Origin: Delphinus delphis
Taxonomy: Eukaryota; Chordata; Mammalia; Artiodactyla; Delphinidae
Length of the DNA: 64,000 bases
Direction of reading: 5' to 3'
NCBI RefSeq assembly: GCF_949987515.2
Contig: NC_082698.1
Location: 28,920,070-28,984,069, forward strand
Shown here: positions 50,001-61,545 of the stretch, one piece after another
Layout: each line of letters starts with the position of its first letter
Position numbering within the stretch: position 1 is the first letter of the stretch
Position numbers and translations under genes: made by a program
The notes under the pieces: generated by a model
The model's input: only the letters and a program-made list of their open reading frames with translations
Databases searched by the model: none
Told to the model about the DNA's origin: nothing

Positions 50001-52603
50001 ATCTCCTTTATCACTTTTAGTTTACAGTCTACTTTGTCTGATATAAGTAGAACTACTTTTTTTTTGTTTCTTTGTTACCATTTGCTTGAAATGTCTTTTT
50101 CCATCCCTTCACTCTCAGTTTATGTGTTTCTTTAAGGCTAAAGTGAGTCTCCTGTAGGCAGCATATTGTTGGATCTTGTTTTTCTTTTTTTAATCCATTC
50201 AGCCATTCTGTGTCTTTTAATTGGAGGACTTAATCTGTTTACATTAAAGTAATTATTGCAGGTAGGAACTTACTATTGCCATTTTGTTAATTGTTTTCTG
50301 GTTGTTTTGTATATTCATTGTTCCTATTTTTTATTCTGCTCTTTTTTTTGTTTTGATGTTTTTTAGTATCAGTATTCTTTGACTTCTTTATTGTTTTCTT
50401 TTGTGTAATTATGACAGGATTTTCCCTTGTGATTACCATGAGGCTTATATAAAATACCTTAAATTTATAACACCCTATTTTAACCTGGTGATAACTTAAC
50501 TTCAATAGAATTTATAAACTTTACACTTTTTCTTCTTCTCCCCCTCACATTTTAGGTTTTTTCTATTACAATTTACATGTTTTTTTAAAAATTGTAAAAC
50601 TAATAATAGATTATTATATTGAATATTTATGTTTTTTTAACTACTTTTTAAAAAACACTTTAAAATAAGAATTGTAAGTGAATTATACACCACTATTAGC
50701 ATATTGTAGAATCTAATGAGATTTACACTACCTTTTTATATTTTTATGATGTTAATTAGTGTTGTTTTACTGCCCCTGAAAGAACTCACTTTAGAATTTC
50801 TTGTAAGGTAGGTCTGGTGGTAATGAACTCCCTCAACTTTTGTTTGTTCAGGAAAGTCTTTATCCCTCCTTTGTTTCTGAAGGACAGCTTTGCTAGGAAT
50901 AGAATGCTTGGTTGATAGTTATTTTCTATGTTTTGAATATGTCATCCCACTCTTTTCTGGCCTGAAAGTTTTTGTTGAAAAATCTGCTGATAGTATTATG
51001 CTGTTCCTTTGTATGTAACTTCTTTTTTCTTACTGCTCTTAAACTTTTTTTTTTCTTTAGTTTTAGACAATTTAATTTTAATGTGTCTTGGTGTAGCCCT
51101 AATTGTGTTCAACCTATTTGGTATCCTTTGGGCACATGGATCTGGATGTCCATTTCTTTCCCCAGGTTCAAGAAGTTTTCAGTCATTATTGCTTTAAATA
51201 TACTTTCTGTCCCTTTCTCTCTCTGAAATTCCCATAATGCAAATGTTTCTTTTCATTGTTTTCTATAATTCCTGTAGGCTTTTTTTCACTCTTTTTCATT
51301 CTTTTTCTTTTTGCTCCTCTGACTGTTGAATGGGCTGTGCAGTTCTCTGTGTGCTCTGGTTAGGTCCTCTGGTCAGACAAACTGAAGGCTGTGTTCAGCA
51401 ATGAGTGGGGCTAGAAATTAGATTTCCTGCATGGGTGCAGTGGGAGAAGCAGCTCTAAAGCCAGTAAAGCTCTTTGCTTGTTGTCTTAACTCAAACTGAC
51501 CTGCAGCCCAAGTTTCCTGACCAAACAGGGCCACTCACTTTGCTCTTCAAACTATCAGTGCTGCCTGCCTGCCTCTCAGCATGAATGCTCCTGGGCTGTA
51601 CAGCTTTCAGGAGTTGTCTCCAGCCCTATTGGTCAGATGGGGCTATGTCTCCACACTCTCAACAGTGGTTGGGGCTATGTGTCAGCTCCCTTGCCTGGAT
51701 GGGAGGGGGAGGGGCTATTTCAGGCTTCTCTCAATTTACCAAACAGGCTGTCTGGTTGGGAGGGGCTGCGAGATACTCTTAGCCTTGGCTATGAAGTAAT
51801 CCCCCTGCCTGAGCATAACATGGAAACATTCCATGCGCCAGAACAGCTCTGCTCTAGGGGACATCAGCTCTGCCCACCCACTTCTTGGCTTGAGTGCCAC
51901 TGGGCCACACTGCTTCCAGGAGTTGTCTCCAGCCCTTCTGGCCAGGTGGAATGGAAGTGGATGGAACTGTGATTCAGCTCCTTGTCTGGGCATATGTAAA
52001 CTGAGCTCTAGGGCTGGGAAAACTCCTCATTTGAGGATCCAAAGTAGGCAAATCTGCACCCCACTGAGTTCCCAGGTCAGAGTGCACCCCTGACTTGATT
52101 CTGCAGATGAGCAAAGCCACTGGTGTGGATTAGTACTTGGGCACTGCAGGTATGAACTTGGTCTGCCAAGACTGTGTGCTGGTTGTTGCAAGCCCCTCCC
52201 CTCTTCTCCATCACAGTCAGATTCCCAGTTGTTGAGCCCCACAGATTCCCCTGCAATCCCTGTGGTACAAGATCAGAGTAGGGACTCCCATAAAGTGACC
52301 CACAATGCTGGAGGCAGTGCTGTTTGTACCCCTGGGTTCTCTTTTCCCACTGGAGGAACTGGGGGCTTAGTGGTGCTGCACTGGCCTGGAGGAGGGACAG
52401 TGCAGTCAACATGTAGCCACTTCTTTTACCCTTCCAATACAGTCTGTCTTGGTGCAGGAGGGTGCTTTAGTCTCACCCCCATGTTCTAGGATTCTCTCAG
52501 TGGTGTCTTGTCCTTGAATAGTTATTAGTTCTTCTTCTTGTGAGGGTAAGCAATGTCAGGAACAATCTATGTCTACATCTTGGTGATGTTACTCTCCCAT
52601 GAT
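50001..52603 (-). mobile_element. Older L1: ORF2 N-terminus, ORF1 and 5' UTR
   Basis: On the minus strand the 5' end is near 52603 (gagagtaacatcaccaagatg, shown here in part). The GC-rich 5' UTR runs to about 51350, ORF1 remnants lie at about 51350-50780, and the ORF2 start extends into 50300-50001, where homology stops abruptly after about 70 codons. Much more diverged than the 43634-49575 L1. With 43150-43633 it may be one element lacking most of ORF2. Confidence 0.75.
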
Positions 52604-54425
52604 AGAAGTTTAATAAGTCTATCTTTACTGTTTATTGACTGATATTTAAATAAAGTAATGAAGACCATGTGGTATAGAGAAAACCTTATGCTATTTGGGC
52701 CCTGAGGATCCTTAAACTGACTACCAGTATTCTGCAGGTGGGATCAAGGTGAATCAGGTTTCCCATTCAACAAACATTCACAGAGAAATGTACTCTGTAT
52801 AACGTAGAGGGGATCTACAAATATGAGCAAGACTTCCAGGAGCTAACTCTATTTAGGGAAAATGAGAAATGTACATGACTACAATTCAAAGAGGATGAAT
52901 TCAGGATGTGTTAGAGGCACAAACAGGGCAGTAGAACTACAGATGAGGGAGATATTAGCTCTGGCTTAGGGTAGTAGAGGGATATATTTTTACAAGTTCT
53001 GTTTTCAGATTATATAATAACTAGTATCTCTTATTTCATCATTTTCAACCCACCTTCATAATTTCCTTTTTATCTGTATACCATTTTTACAGTTGATCCA
53101 TCTTTTTAACTTTAATAATTCAAATAAATGAATTAAGAAAGTAAACTTTATCTTAGTACTATAAATGGAAAACCAGTTCACTCGCCATAAAAAGACAGTA
53201 ACTAAAAATAAAAATGGTATAAACAAAATAATGTTATTAAATTCTATCTAGGTAATGTTGCCTGTTCCTTGGCTCTGAGTCTAAGTCCTTATAAAAAAAA
53301 AGCTTAGCAAGTGTTGGAGAGATGCTAATGACATATTAGCATGGCACTGAGACTTGTTTCTTAACAAATCAGAAAATCAGAAAAAGAATTGAAAATATTA
53401 TAGAATGGCTTTCTCACTATGCGATTCAGTGCTAATGATTTCTCTTACCATTTTTGGTACCAGTCTCATTTTTTTTAGAAGTTCTTTGGTGAATCAACAG
53501 TCCAGGTTTTAGGTCTGGTGGGCATGATACCAGTAGAAGAGAGGCAGAGGTCATGGAAGAAGCCTCGTGTTTGAGGCTTTTGGTTGTCAGAATCTAAGGC
53601 AAGGATATTCCCTTGGACAAACTGTACAGAAGCATACTGGTTTCTATGGTGACAATAGAAAGAGGAGGAGGAAGTCTTGCTTCTATTTTACAGTCTTATT
53701 TTTCTGCCCTTAGAATTCATTCTGGGTCTGGAAGTTAGGATGAGCTGAATGCCATTTCTCATTTCTAATGAGATGAGCTCATTTCTAATCCCTTCTTCTT
53801 AGGTGTCTCCATCTAAATGAAGGCTTCCACCCCCAATCATGAGTCTGCTTTAGACTATAAATGCGTTTACAGATGTGAATAATGGGTGCCTTTTCAAATG
53901 CAGATGATATTTATATACTGAAAATGGACTTCACTAGTGGGGTTTGCTGGAGTTTATCATCTTCAGAAATGCAACCTCTCAAATGTAGGTCATTGAACAC
54001 ATTAGTATCATTTCACAAAACATTCTGGGGACCAACAGTCCTTTGATGCTTTGAAATCCAAGATAAATGCTGTCAGTCAAGATAGAAAATGATATTTCTT
54101 TATGGGCTGGACCTTTGAAGAGATACGGGTGTTGAAACTTGGCAGCACATCAGCAGCCACTGGAACTCCTTTCCACTAGCCATTTTTTTCCAGAGATAAT
54201 TTTGACAAGAGACTGGAAAGAATCCCTCTCAGTTCCCTGGGGAATATGAAATTACTAAATTTATAAGATTTATCTTGTTTTTCGTAGAAGAGCCTAACTT
54301 TGAGCTTGGTAAGAATTATAATTAGCAGAATGCAAAGTAATAATGAAACGACTTTCTTAGAAAGTATGCATTCACAACTCATGCTAATGTTCAGAAAACA
54401 TGATCAATATCCTAGTCACCCTCCT
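52604..54425. other. Unassigned non-coding sequence
   Basis: 52750-52980 ('caacaaacattcacagagaa', 'ttccaggagctaactctatt') resembles the repeat type seen at 40120. No gene recognised in the rest. Confidence 0.4.
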
Positions 54426-54429
54426 CTCA

Positions 54430-54660
54430 GAATAATAATAGTAAATTTATTGGCTGCCATATTTTTAGTGCCTTTTCTGCTTAGTCTATTCCAGACACTG
54501 TGTTTTTCACTTCACACACATTATCTTTAATCTTCACATCAACTTTGTAAAGTAGATTCTTTTCCAACTTTAGATGGAGAAATTGAGGTTCCTATGGAAC
54601 TGGCCAAGATCATATAGCTAAGAATGGTGGAAGTCAATACCTCCTAATTTTACAAGTCTG
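54430..54660 (-). mobile_element. MIR SINE
   Basis: Reverse MIR pattern 'ttattggctgccatattttt', 'tctttaatcttcacatcaac', 'gatggagaaattgaggttcc'. Confidence 0.65.
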
Positions 54661-54879
54661 TGTCATTAAATTTGGCTCCTGAATTTGACATGATACCACA
54701 GGTGAGGTGTGATAAGAATATAATCCAGTAGAGATATTATAAACTTTCAATATTAATATGTTTACATTTTAAATTAAATTTAAAATATACATTTTAAATT
54801 AAGTTTACATTTTTCTCTCTCCTCCTTTCTACCCCCTCTGGCATATTAGCATCATGTAAGCATAAGAAGTTGTTAGAGC
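54661..54879. other. Unassigned; small internal direct repeat
   Basis: 'acattttaaattaa' occurs twice (about 54764 and 54789), a small local duplication. Confidence 0.6.
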
Positions 54880-55110
54880 ACAGGGTTTAGAGTGAGACAG
54901 ATCTGGTTTGAGTCCAGCTCCATCACTTACTAGTTCTCAGACTTGGCAAGAGATTTAATCTTTGCAGTACTCAGTTTCTTTAACTATAAATCAGGTGTAA
55001 TAATAGTGCCTCTCTCTTGAGGTTATTATTATTAAATGAGATAAGATAATTTAAATGCTTATTAACACATTGCCTAACCTGTAGTAAATGTTCAATAATT
55101 GCACATTCAA
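54880..55110 (+). mobile_element. MIR SINE
   Basis: 'gggtttagagtgagacagat', 'catcacttactagttctcag', 'gttattattattaaatgaga', 'gtaaatgttcaataattg' in MIR order. Confidence 0.8.
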
Positions 55111-55927
55111 TAATAATAATCATTATCATTATTAATTTATTTAATCAAAGTTTGACTTTACCTCTGTGCTTCTCTTTTGTTCCGTAGTTCTTTGAGTGAC
55201 CTCCTTTTATGTGTATTTTTTTTAAAACTCCATTATCTGGTTGACTAATCCTTGACTTAAACTTGTTCTCTACAATGCCCAGCCAGGTTCTACAAATGTG
55301 TTAAAATATGTCATATGCCAATTACTTGGCCTGGTTTAGCTATTGTATATGTATATAAATATATACAAAAGTGTGTGTGTGTGTTTGAGTATGTAAGTGA
55401 GTGACATATAGAGAGACAATGAAAGGCCTTTGAGACACTAACCTTATAGGGCATTATTTTGTTAACAGCCCTCCTGATCTCCTCTTGGAAATCCAGATCC
55501 ATCTTTAAACAGCTAAGCTTTCTGGAAGGTCTGTGACTCAAATTGTCAAAGCTTACAGAGAGCAAATGCTGGAAGAAGAGACAGCGCCTCCAGCTGTTCC
55601 CTTTCCCCTCTTTGCATATGTGAACACTTCCCACAAACCCCTGTATGAAATGTGGGAGAAGCAGAAGGGAAATTGTTGAGCTGTTTATTTTAATGCAAAC
55701 AAAGGTTAAGATAGTCTTTTCTGAATGTTTTTCTCGGGAGCTAAGAATGAAATCTTATATTACTCCACCAATATGTTTATTCTGAGGGAATTTAAGATTT
55801 AACTACCTTGAGTTGTATCTCTGTTCATGACACACCTACATGATCTTCTTTAACCCAAGCACTCCAATGCAACAGTTGGGAAAATCTGCTAAGGAAGTAG
55901 GGGGAAGAGGAATGAGACCCAAAAATC
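55111..55927. other. Unassigned; small (TG)n at 55371-55385
   Basis: No gene. The frame at 55634-55311 (minus) has no recognised family and runs into the TG repeat. Confidence 0.4.
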
Positions 55928-55942
55928 AGAAGTCACTTTATT

Positions 55943-56153
55943 GGGCTTCCCTGGTGGCGCAGTGGTTGAGAGTCCGCCTGCCGATGCAGGGGACGTGGGT
56001 TCGTGCCCCGGTCCGGGAGGCTCCCACATGCCACGGAGCAGCTAGACCCGTGAGCCATGGCCGCTGAGCCTGCGCGTCCGGAGCCTGTGCTCCGCAACGG
56101 GAGAGGCCACAACAGTGAGAGGCCCGCTTACCGCAAAAAAAAAAAAAAAAAAA
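55943..56153 (+). mobile_element. CHR-type SINE, young copy
   Basis: Complete, near-consensus short subfamily with a long A-tail (about 19) and an exact 15-bp duplication agaagtcactttatt (55928-55942 and 56154-56168). The perfect duplication and uninterrupted tail make it the youngest-looking SINE in the window. Confidence 0.97.
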
Positions 56154-56168
56154 AGAAGTCACTTTATT

Positions 56169-56515
56169 GATGGAGCATGTAAAATCAGAAGACTATTCGT
56201 GACAAGGGAACTAAGATAAATCAGACATTTGATGGTCTCAGATGACCTTGTCCATCCTTACCACAGTGAGGATGGCCCTTTCAAGAGGACTGAAAATACT
56301 CCAGTCTAAACTTATTACTTTGGACTATTATAAGGTCTAATATGCCAATATCCTAAATTCATTCTGTAGCACCCTTTCCCTCATTCAGTTTTTGCCAATG
56401 CCCTAGTTTTCTTTTGATTTCGAAGATGCACAGAGTTCATTCCCACTTTAGGGATTTTGAGCTTGACCTTGCCTCTTATTGAAATGTCTACTTCCAGATC
56501 TTTTCATGGCTGCCT
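56169..56515. other. Unassigned non-coding sequence
   Basis: Possibly the upstream part of the L2 that follows. No gene. Confidence 0.4.
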
Positions 56516-56645
56516 TCTTCTCATCACTGAGGCTTCAAGCCATATGTCAGCTCCTCAGAGAGGCCTTCCCTGACCACCTTTGACAAGAGTGCTATTTGCT
56601 TCCCAGTATTCCTTTTCCCTTTCTCCTTGTTAAGCACACTGACAT
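56516..56645 (+). mobile_element. L2 LINE 3' fragment
   Basis: 'gtcagctcctcagagaggcc' and 'ttccctgaccacctttgaca' are diagnostic of the L2 3' end. Confidence 0.75.
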
Positions 56646-57035
56646 ACAGCCAAACAACTATATTACCCAGGCTCCCTTGCAGCTCGATATTGCTCTGTTC
56701 TGACGAAAGAAATGTAAGCCAAAGTATAATGTGGTCCTTTGAAAACAATCCCTAAAAGGAAGGAGGTTCATTCTTCTTTCTCCCCATCTCAGTCCTGTTC
56801 CCTGGAACACCAAGTGTGGTGACTGGGCTCTAGCAGCCATATTCAATCATGGAGGAAAGGACATTCGCTAGGTATGTTGGAGCAGAGATCTGGAAAGCCT
56901 GAGTGCCTGATGAATTTGTGAGTCTCTAAAGTAGTCATGAATTGTCTACTTCCAGGCTTCTTTTAAATAAGAGAGAAATAGACTTTATCTCATTTAAGCC
57001 ACTGCTACTTTGGGTTCTTTGTATATTCAGTCAAA
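56646..57035. mobile_element. Ancient interspersed repeat, family uncertain
   Basis: 'acccaggctcccttgcagct', 'ggctctagcagccatattca' and 'tttaagccactgctactttg' form a pattern common to an old LTR-like mammalian repeat. I cannot name it reliably. Confidence 0.4.
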
Positions 57036-57039
57036 CCTA

Positions 57040-57899
57040 CACAAAATTGTAGATTGCCTTGGGTAGTATGGTCATTTTGACAATACTGATTCTTTCAATC
57101 TAAGAACACAATATATCTTTCCATCAGTTTGTGCCATCTTCAGTTTCTTTCATCAGTGTCTTGTAGTTCTCAGAGTACAGGTCATTTGCTTCCTTAGGTA
57201 GGTTTATTTCTAGGTATTTTATTCTTTTTGATGTGATAGTAAATGGGATTTTTTCCTTAATTTCTCTTTCTGATCTTTCATTGTTAGTATATAGAAATGC
57301 AACAGATTTCTGTGTATTAATTTTGTATCCTGCAGCTTTACCAAATTCATTGATGAGCTTTAGTAGTTTCCTGGTAAAGTCTTTAGGATTTTCTATGTAT
57401 AGTATCATGTCATCTGCAAACAGTGACAGTTTTACTTCTTTTCCAGTATGGATTCTTTTTCTTTCTTTTTCTTCTCTGATTGCTGTGGCTAGAACTTCCA
57501 AAACTATATGTTGAATAAAAGTGGTGAGAGTGGACATCCTTGTCTTGTTCCTGATCTTAGAGGAAATGCTTTCAGCTTTTCACCATTGAGTATGATGTTA
57601 ACTGTGGGTTTGTCATATATGGCCTTTATGATGTTGAGGTAGGTTCCTTCTATGTCCACTTTCTGAAGAGTTTTTATCATAAATTGATGTTGAATTTTAT
57701 CAAAAACTTTTTCTGCATCTACTGAGATAATCATATGTTTTCTATTCTTTGATTTGTTAATGTGGTGTATCATACTGGTTGATTTGTGGATACTGAAAAG
57801 TCCTTGCATCCCTGGGATAAATCCCACTTGATCATGGTGTATGATCCTTTTAATGTACTGTTGTGTTCGGTTCACTAGTATTTGGTTAAGGATTTTTGC
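57040..57899 (-). mobile_element. L1 ORF2 RT segment, inverted
   Basis: Minus-strand ORF2. The frame 57875-57504 has [14 protein letters not shown] and [13 protein letters not shown]; the frame 57537-57124 has [13 protein letters not shown]. It faces the plus-strand L1 3' end that begins at 57900. More diverged than the 3504 or 43634 L1s. Confidence 0.88.
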
Positions 57900-57985
57900 A
57901 TACTATTTACAATAGTGAAGACATGGAAGCAACCTAAATGTCCACTGACAGATGAATGGATAAAGAAGATGTTAAATACACACAC

Positions 57986-58027
<42 letters not shown>

Positions 58028-58555
58028 GAATATTGCTCAGCCATAAAAAAGAATGAAGTAATGCCATTTGCAGCAACATGGATGGACCTAGAGATTATCA
58101 TACTAAGTGAAGTAAGCCAGACAGAGAAAGGCAAATATCATATGATATCACTTATATGTGGAATCTAAAAAAAAAAAAATGATACAAATTAACTTATACA
58201 CAAAACAGAAATAGAACCACAGACATAGAAAATAAACTTATGGTTACCAAAGGGGAAAGGTGGGGGAGGAATAAATTAGGAGTTGGGGATTAACATATAC
58301 ACACTACTATATATAAAATAGATAACCAACAATGACCTATTGTATAGCACAGGGAACTATACTCAATATTTTGTAATAATGTATGAGGGAAAAGATTCTT
58401 AAAAAGAATATATATATATTCTGTGTATACAACTATATATATTATATATGTATTATATGTGTATGTGTATTATATATGTATATAACTGAATCACTTTGCT
58501 GTACACCTGAAAATAACACAACATTGTAAATCAACTGTACTTCAATTTAAAAAAA
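57900..58555 (+). mobile_element. L1 ORF2 end and 3' UTR of the inverted element
   Basis: 'tactatttacaatagtgaag' and 'gaagtaagccagacagagaa' are the ORF2 terminus, followed by 3' UTR and an A-tail at about 58548. Outer flanks 'acctacacaaaattg' (about 57035) and 'acctgcataaaaccaatt' (about 58558) may be a diverged duplication. Together with 57040-57899 this is an L1 with an inverted 5' half, though about 1.2 kb of ORF2 is missing between the halves. Confidence 0.85.
57977..58025 (+). repeat. (CA)n microsatellite in L1
   Basis: About 24 CA units with one CG interruption, at the L1 position where related copies have a short 'atacacaca'. Codes for spurious HTHTHT/VCVCVC frames. Confidence 0.95.
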
Positions 58556-58579
58556 AAACCTGCATAAAACCAATTTAAA

Positions 58580-58642
58580 GTATCACTCTCCTGCCTGCAC
58601 ACACCCTGATTTATCAACCATTACTCTCTGGCCTGTCTTCTT
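58580..58642 (+). mobile_element. L2 LINE, first piece of a three-part split
   Basis: 'ccattactctctggcctgtc' is L2-like. It is cut at 58643 and continues at 59599-59755 ('ctagaatgtaacgtctgtgc', the classic L2 3' signature) and 60053-60080. Confidence 0.65.
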
Positions 58643-59598
58643 TTTATTTCTTTAAATTTTTATTTATTTATTTATTTAATTTTATTGGAGTGTAATTGAT
58701 TTACAATGTTGTGTTAGTTTCAGGTATACAACAAAGTGATTCAATTATACATATACATATATTCATTCTTTTTTAGATTCTTTTCTCATATAGGTTATCA
58801 CAGAATATTGAGTAGAGCTCCCTGTGCTATACTGTAGGTCCTTGTTTGTTATCTATCTTATGTATACTAGTGTGTGTATGTTCATCCCAAGCTCCTGATT
58901 TATCCCTCTCTCCCTTTTGGTAATCCTAAGTTTGTTTCTGATATATGAAAGTCTGTTTCTGTTTGGTAAATAAGTTTATTTGTATCATTTTTAAAAACAT
59001 TTTATTTATTTATTTACTTATTTTTGGCTGTGTTGGGTCTTCATTGCTGTGTGTGGGCTTTCTCTAGTTGCAGCGAGCGGGGGCTACTCTTTGTTGCGGT
59101 GCAGCGGTTTCTCATTGTGGTGGCTTCTCTCATTGTGGAGCATGGGCTCTGGCGCATGGGCTTCAGTAGTTGTGTCACGCAGGCTCAGTAGTTGTGGCAC
59201 GTAGGCTCTAGAGTGAAGACTCAGTAGTTGTGGTGCACAGGCTTAGTTGCTCTGCGGCATGTGGGATCTTCTCAGACCAGGACTTGAACCCAAGTCCCCT
59301 GAATTTGCAGGCAGATTCTTAACCACTGCACCACCAGGGAAGTCCCAATTGTATCATTTTTTAAATTAGATTCCACGTATGAGAGATATCATATGATATT
59401 TGTCTTTGTCTGTCTGACTGACTTTGCCTTATTAGTATGATAATCTCTAGGTCCATCCATGTTGCTGCAAGTGGCATTATTTTATTCTCTTTTATGACTA
59501 AGTAATATTCCATTGTATATATACCACATCTTCTTTATCCATTCCTCTGTCGATGGACATTTTGGTAGCTTTCATGTCAATGAACACTGGGGTGTGGA
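58643..59598 (-). mobile_element. 5'-truncated L1 in L2, itself holding a SINE
   Basis: 3' end at left ('attggagtgtaattgattta'), ORF2 terminus at right ('atccattcctctgtcgatgg'). The exact duplication ctgtcttctt lies at 58633-58642 and 59599-59608. Interrupted by the SINE 58996-59346. Confidence 0.9.
58996..59346 (-). mobile_element. Long CHR-type SINE in the L1
   Basis: Reverse complement: TTTATTTATT tail, 'ggctgtgttgggtcttcatt', then 'ccaccagggaagtccc'. Flanks ttgtatcatttttaaa (58980-58995) and ttgtatcattttttaaa (59349-59365). Confidence 0.93.
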
Positions 59599-59608
59599 CT
59601 GTCTTCTT

Positions 59609-59755
59609 CATGGCACTTTTTAACAACTGGAAATTCTCATTTCTTTCCTTCTTTATTGTTTGTACATCCCATCTAGAATGTAACGTCTGTGCAGGAGGGA
59701 CCTTATCTTCTTTGTTAGCTATGGTGTCCTCAGAACTAAAAAAATGTCTAGTAGG
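59609..59755 (+). mobile_element. L2 LINE 3' end, middle piece
   Basis: 'catctagaatgtaacgtctg', 'gcaggagggaccttatcttc' and 'agctatggtgtcctcagaac' match the L2 3' end. The sequence resumes after the next L1 at 60053 as 'tactccataaaaaaattact'. Confidence 0.75.
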
Positions 59756-60036
59756 ACACACAGACATAGAGAACAGACTTGTGGTTGCCAAGGGTGAGGG
59801 GGCGTGGGTGAGGGATGAATTGGGAGTTTGGGGTTAGCAGATGCAAACCATTCGAATGGATAAACAATAAGGTCCTACTGTATAGCACAAGGAACTATAT
59901 TCAATATCCTGTGATAAACCATAATGGAAAAGAATATGAAAAAGAGAGTATATAAATGTATAACTAACTCACTTTGCTATATCACAGAAATTAGCACCAA
60001 GTTGTAAATCAACTATACTTCAATACAATAAATTTT
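59756..60036 (+). mobile_element. Very short L1 3' end insertion
   Basis: Only about 280 bp of L1 3' UTR ('acacagacatagagaacaga', 'tgtatagcacaaggaactat', 'gtaaatcaactatacttcaa'). The exact 16-bp duplication aaaaatgtctagtagg lies at 59740-59755 and 60037-60052. Confidence 0.93.
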
Positions 60037-60217
60037 AAAAATGTCTAGTAGGTACTCCATAAAAAAATTACTGAGTGAATGAAATCTGTCGGCTAAATCT
60101 CCTACTCAGATCTGCAGTTGTCTCTGTAATTCTGTTTCTATGGTTGACCAGTCTTTCTGTGAATCATACCTTCTTTCTTTGGATATAGTAATGTATTGCA
60201 TAACTCTTTCTAGACTT

Positions 60218-60483
60218 GGCATACCTCATTTTATTGTCTTTCACTTTACTGCACTTTGCAGTTATTGCGTTTTTACGAATTGAATATTTGTGACAACTCT
60301 GCATTGTTAGATGATGGTTAGCATTTTTTAGCAGTAAAATATTTTAAAATTAATGTATGTTCTTTTTTTAGACATAATGCTATTATGCAGGTAATAGACT
60401 ACAGGATAGTGTAAACATAACTTTTATATGCACTGGGAAACCAAAAATTTGTGTGACTTGCTTTATTTCAAAAATTCACTTTA
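60218..60483. mobile_element. Tigger1-like DNA transposon, internally deleted
   Basis: The left end 'ggcatacctcattttattgt' and the right part 'tgcactgggaaaccaaaaat', 'gtgtgacttgctttatttca' follow the two ends of Tigger1 as I recall it. The middle, including the transposase, is missing. A SINE abuts its right end. Confidence 0.7.
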
Positions 60484-60845
60484 GGGCTTCCCTGGTGGCA
60501 CAGTGGTTAAGAATCCGCCTGCCAATGCAGGGGACACGGGTTCGATCCCTGGCCTGGGAAGATCCCACATGCCACAGAGCAGCTAAGCCCAGGCGCCACA
60601 ACTACTGAGCCTGCACTCTAGAGCCCACAAGCCACAACTACTGAGACCGTGTGCCACAACTACTGAAGCCTGTGTGCCTAGCGCTTGTGCTTCCCAACAA
60701 GCGAAGCCACGACAATGAGCAGCCTGCGCACTGCAACGAAGAGTAGCCCCCGCTCGCTGCTAGTAGAGAAAACCTGCACACAGCAACAAAGACCCAACGC
60801 AGCCAAAAATAAATAAAGTAATTAAATTAATTTAAAAAAAAAAAG
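60484..60845 (+). mobile_element. Long CHR-type SINE
   Basis: Full tRNA head (GGGCTTCCCTGGTGGCACAG, box-B-like GGTTCGATCCC), 'ccacaactactgag' repeats and AAATAAATAAAG tail. No clear duplication found. Confidence 0.93.
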
Positions 60846-61295
60846 AAAAGCAAACTGATCAATGTAGTTCACATTGAGCTGTGAATGAATGACAAGTTTA
60901 ACCTGAGGGAGGAGGTATTTGTCATTTTAAAGTGAGATTTGTTGCAGTCCCTCTCTCACTCCTTCTGCACCCTCTACCCCCAATCCTGGCTCATTTTATC
61001 CAGGTACACACACACACACACACACACACACATCCTTTTCAGCAAAGAATCCTTCCTCAATGTCCTTGACTTTCTTGACCACCCTCTTCTCACACACATG
61101 GACATGGTGGGACATGGGAAAAAGAGGTGATCTGCTTAGCATCTCACTTGTGAAAGAGAGTCCACCTCTGACAGTAAATTGTTTTTTTCTGTCCATGACG
61201 TATAAAAAACAAAATCTGGTAAAACATAATCAGGAAGAGGTCACTTGTCATCCCCCTCTATAACGAAGAACAGCAATTCAAGTCAGCAATTATTT
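60846..61295. other. Unassigned; (CA)n at 61004-61030
   Basis: About 13 CA units. Flanking frames (HTHTHT, VCVCVC) are artefacts. No gene. Confidence 0.5.
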
Positions 61296-61299
61296 GGTA

Positions 61300-61545
61300 T
61301 AGGGTTAAGAGTGGTTAGGCTTTGGAATCAGCTACTCGGGCTTGAATCTTGCCTCCACAGATTATAGCTACGTGAAGTTGGGTAAGACTTTACCTATCCA
61401 AGCCTTCATTGTCTCATCTATATAACATAGAGTTTATGATAACTCTTCGAAGGGATGTGGGGATTTAGTTGGATAATCTATATTAAGCTTGTAGCAGAGA
61501 ATCTGGTTGTCTAAGTAGTCAGTAAATGTTAGCTTTATTATTATT
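61300..61545 (+). mobile_element. MIR SINE
   Basis: 'taagagtggttaggctttgg', 'gaatcttgcctccacagatt', 'gggtaagactttacctatcc', 'agtcagtaaatgttagcttt' in MIR order. Confidence 0.8.

Noticed and set aside
51581..52493. Overlapping frames on both strands
   Set aside because: They fall in the GC-rich 5' UTR of an old minus-strand L1.
57956..58168. [10 protein letters not shown] frame and its antisense VCVCVC frame
   Set aside because: Products of a (CA)n tract within an L1.
58404..58490. Possible cruciform or regulatory element in TA-rich DNA
   Set aside because: It is an AT-rich part of an L1 3' UTR; no further support.
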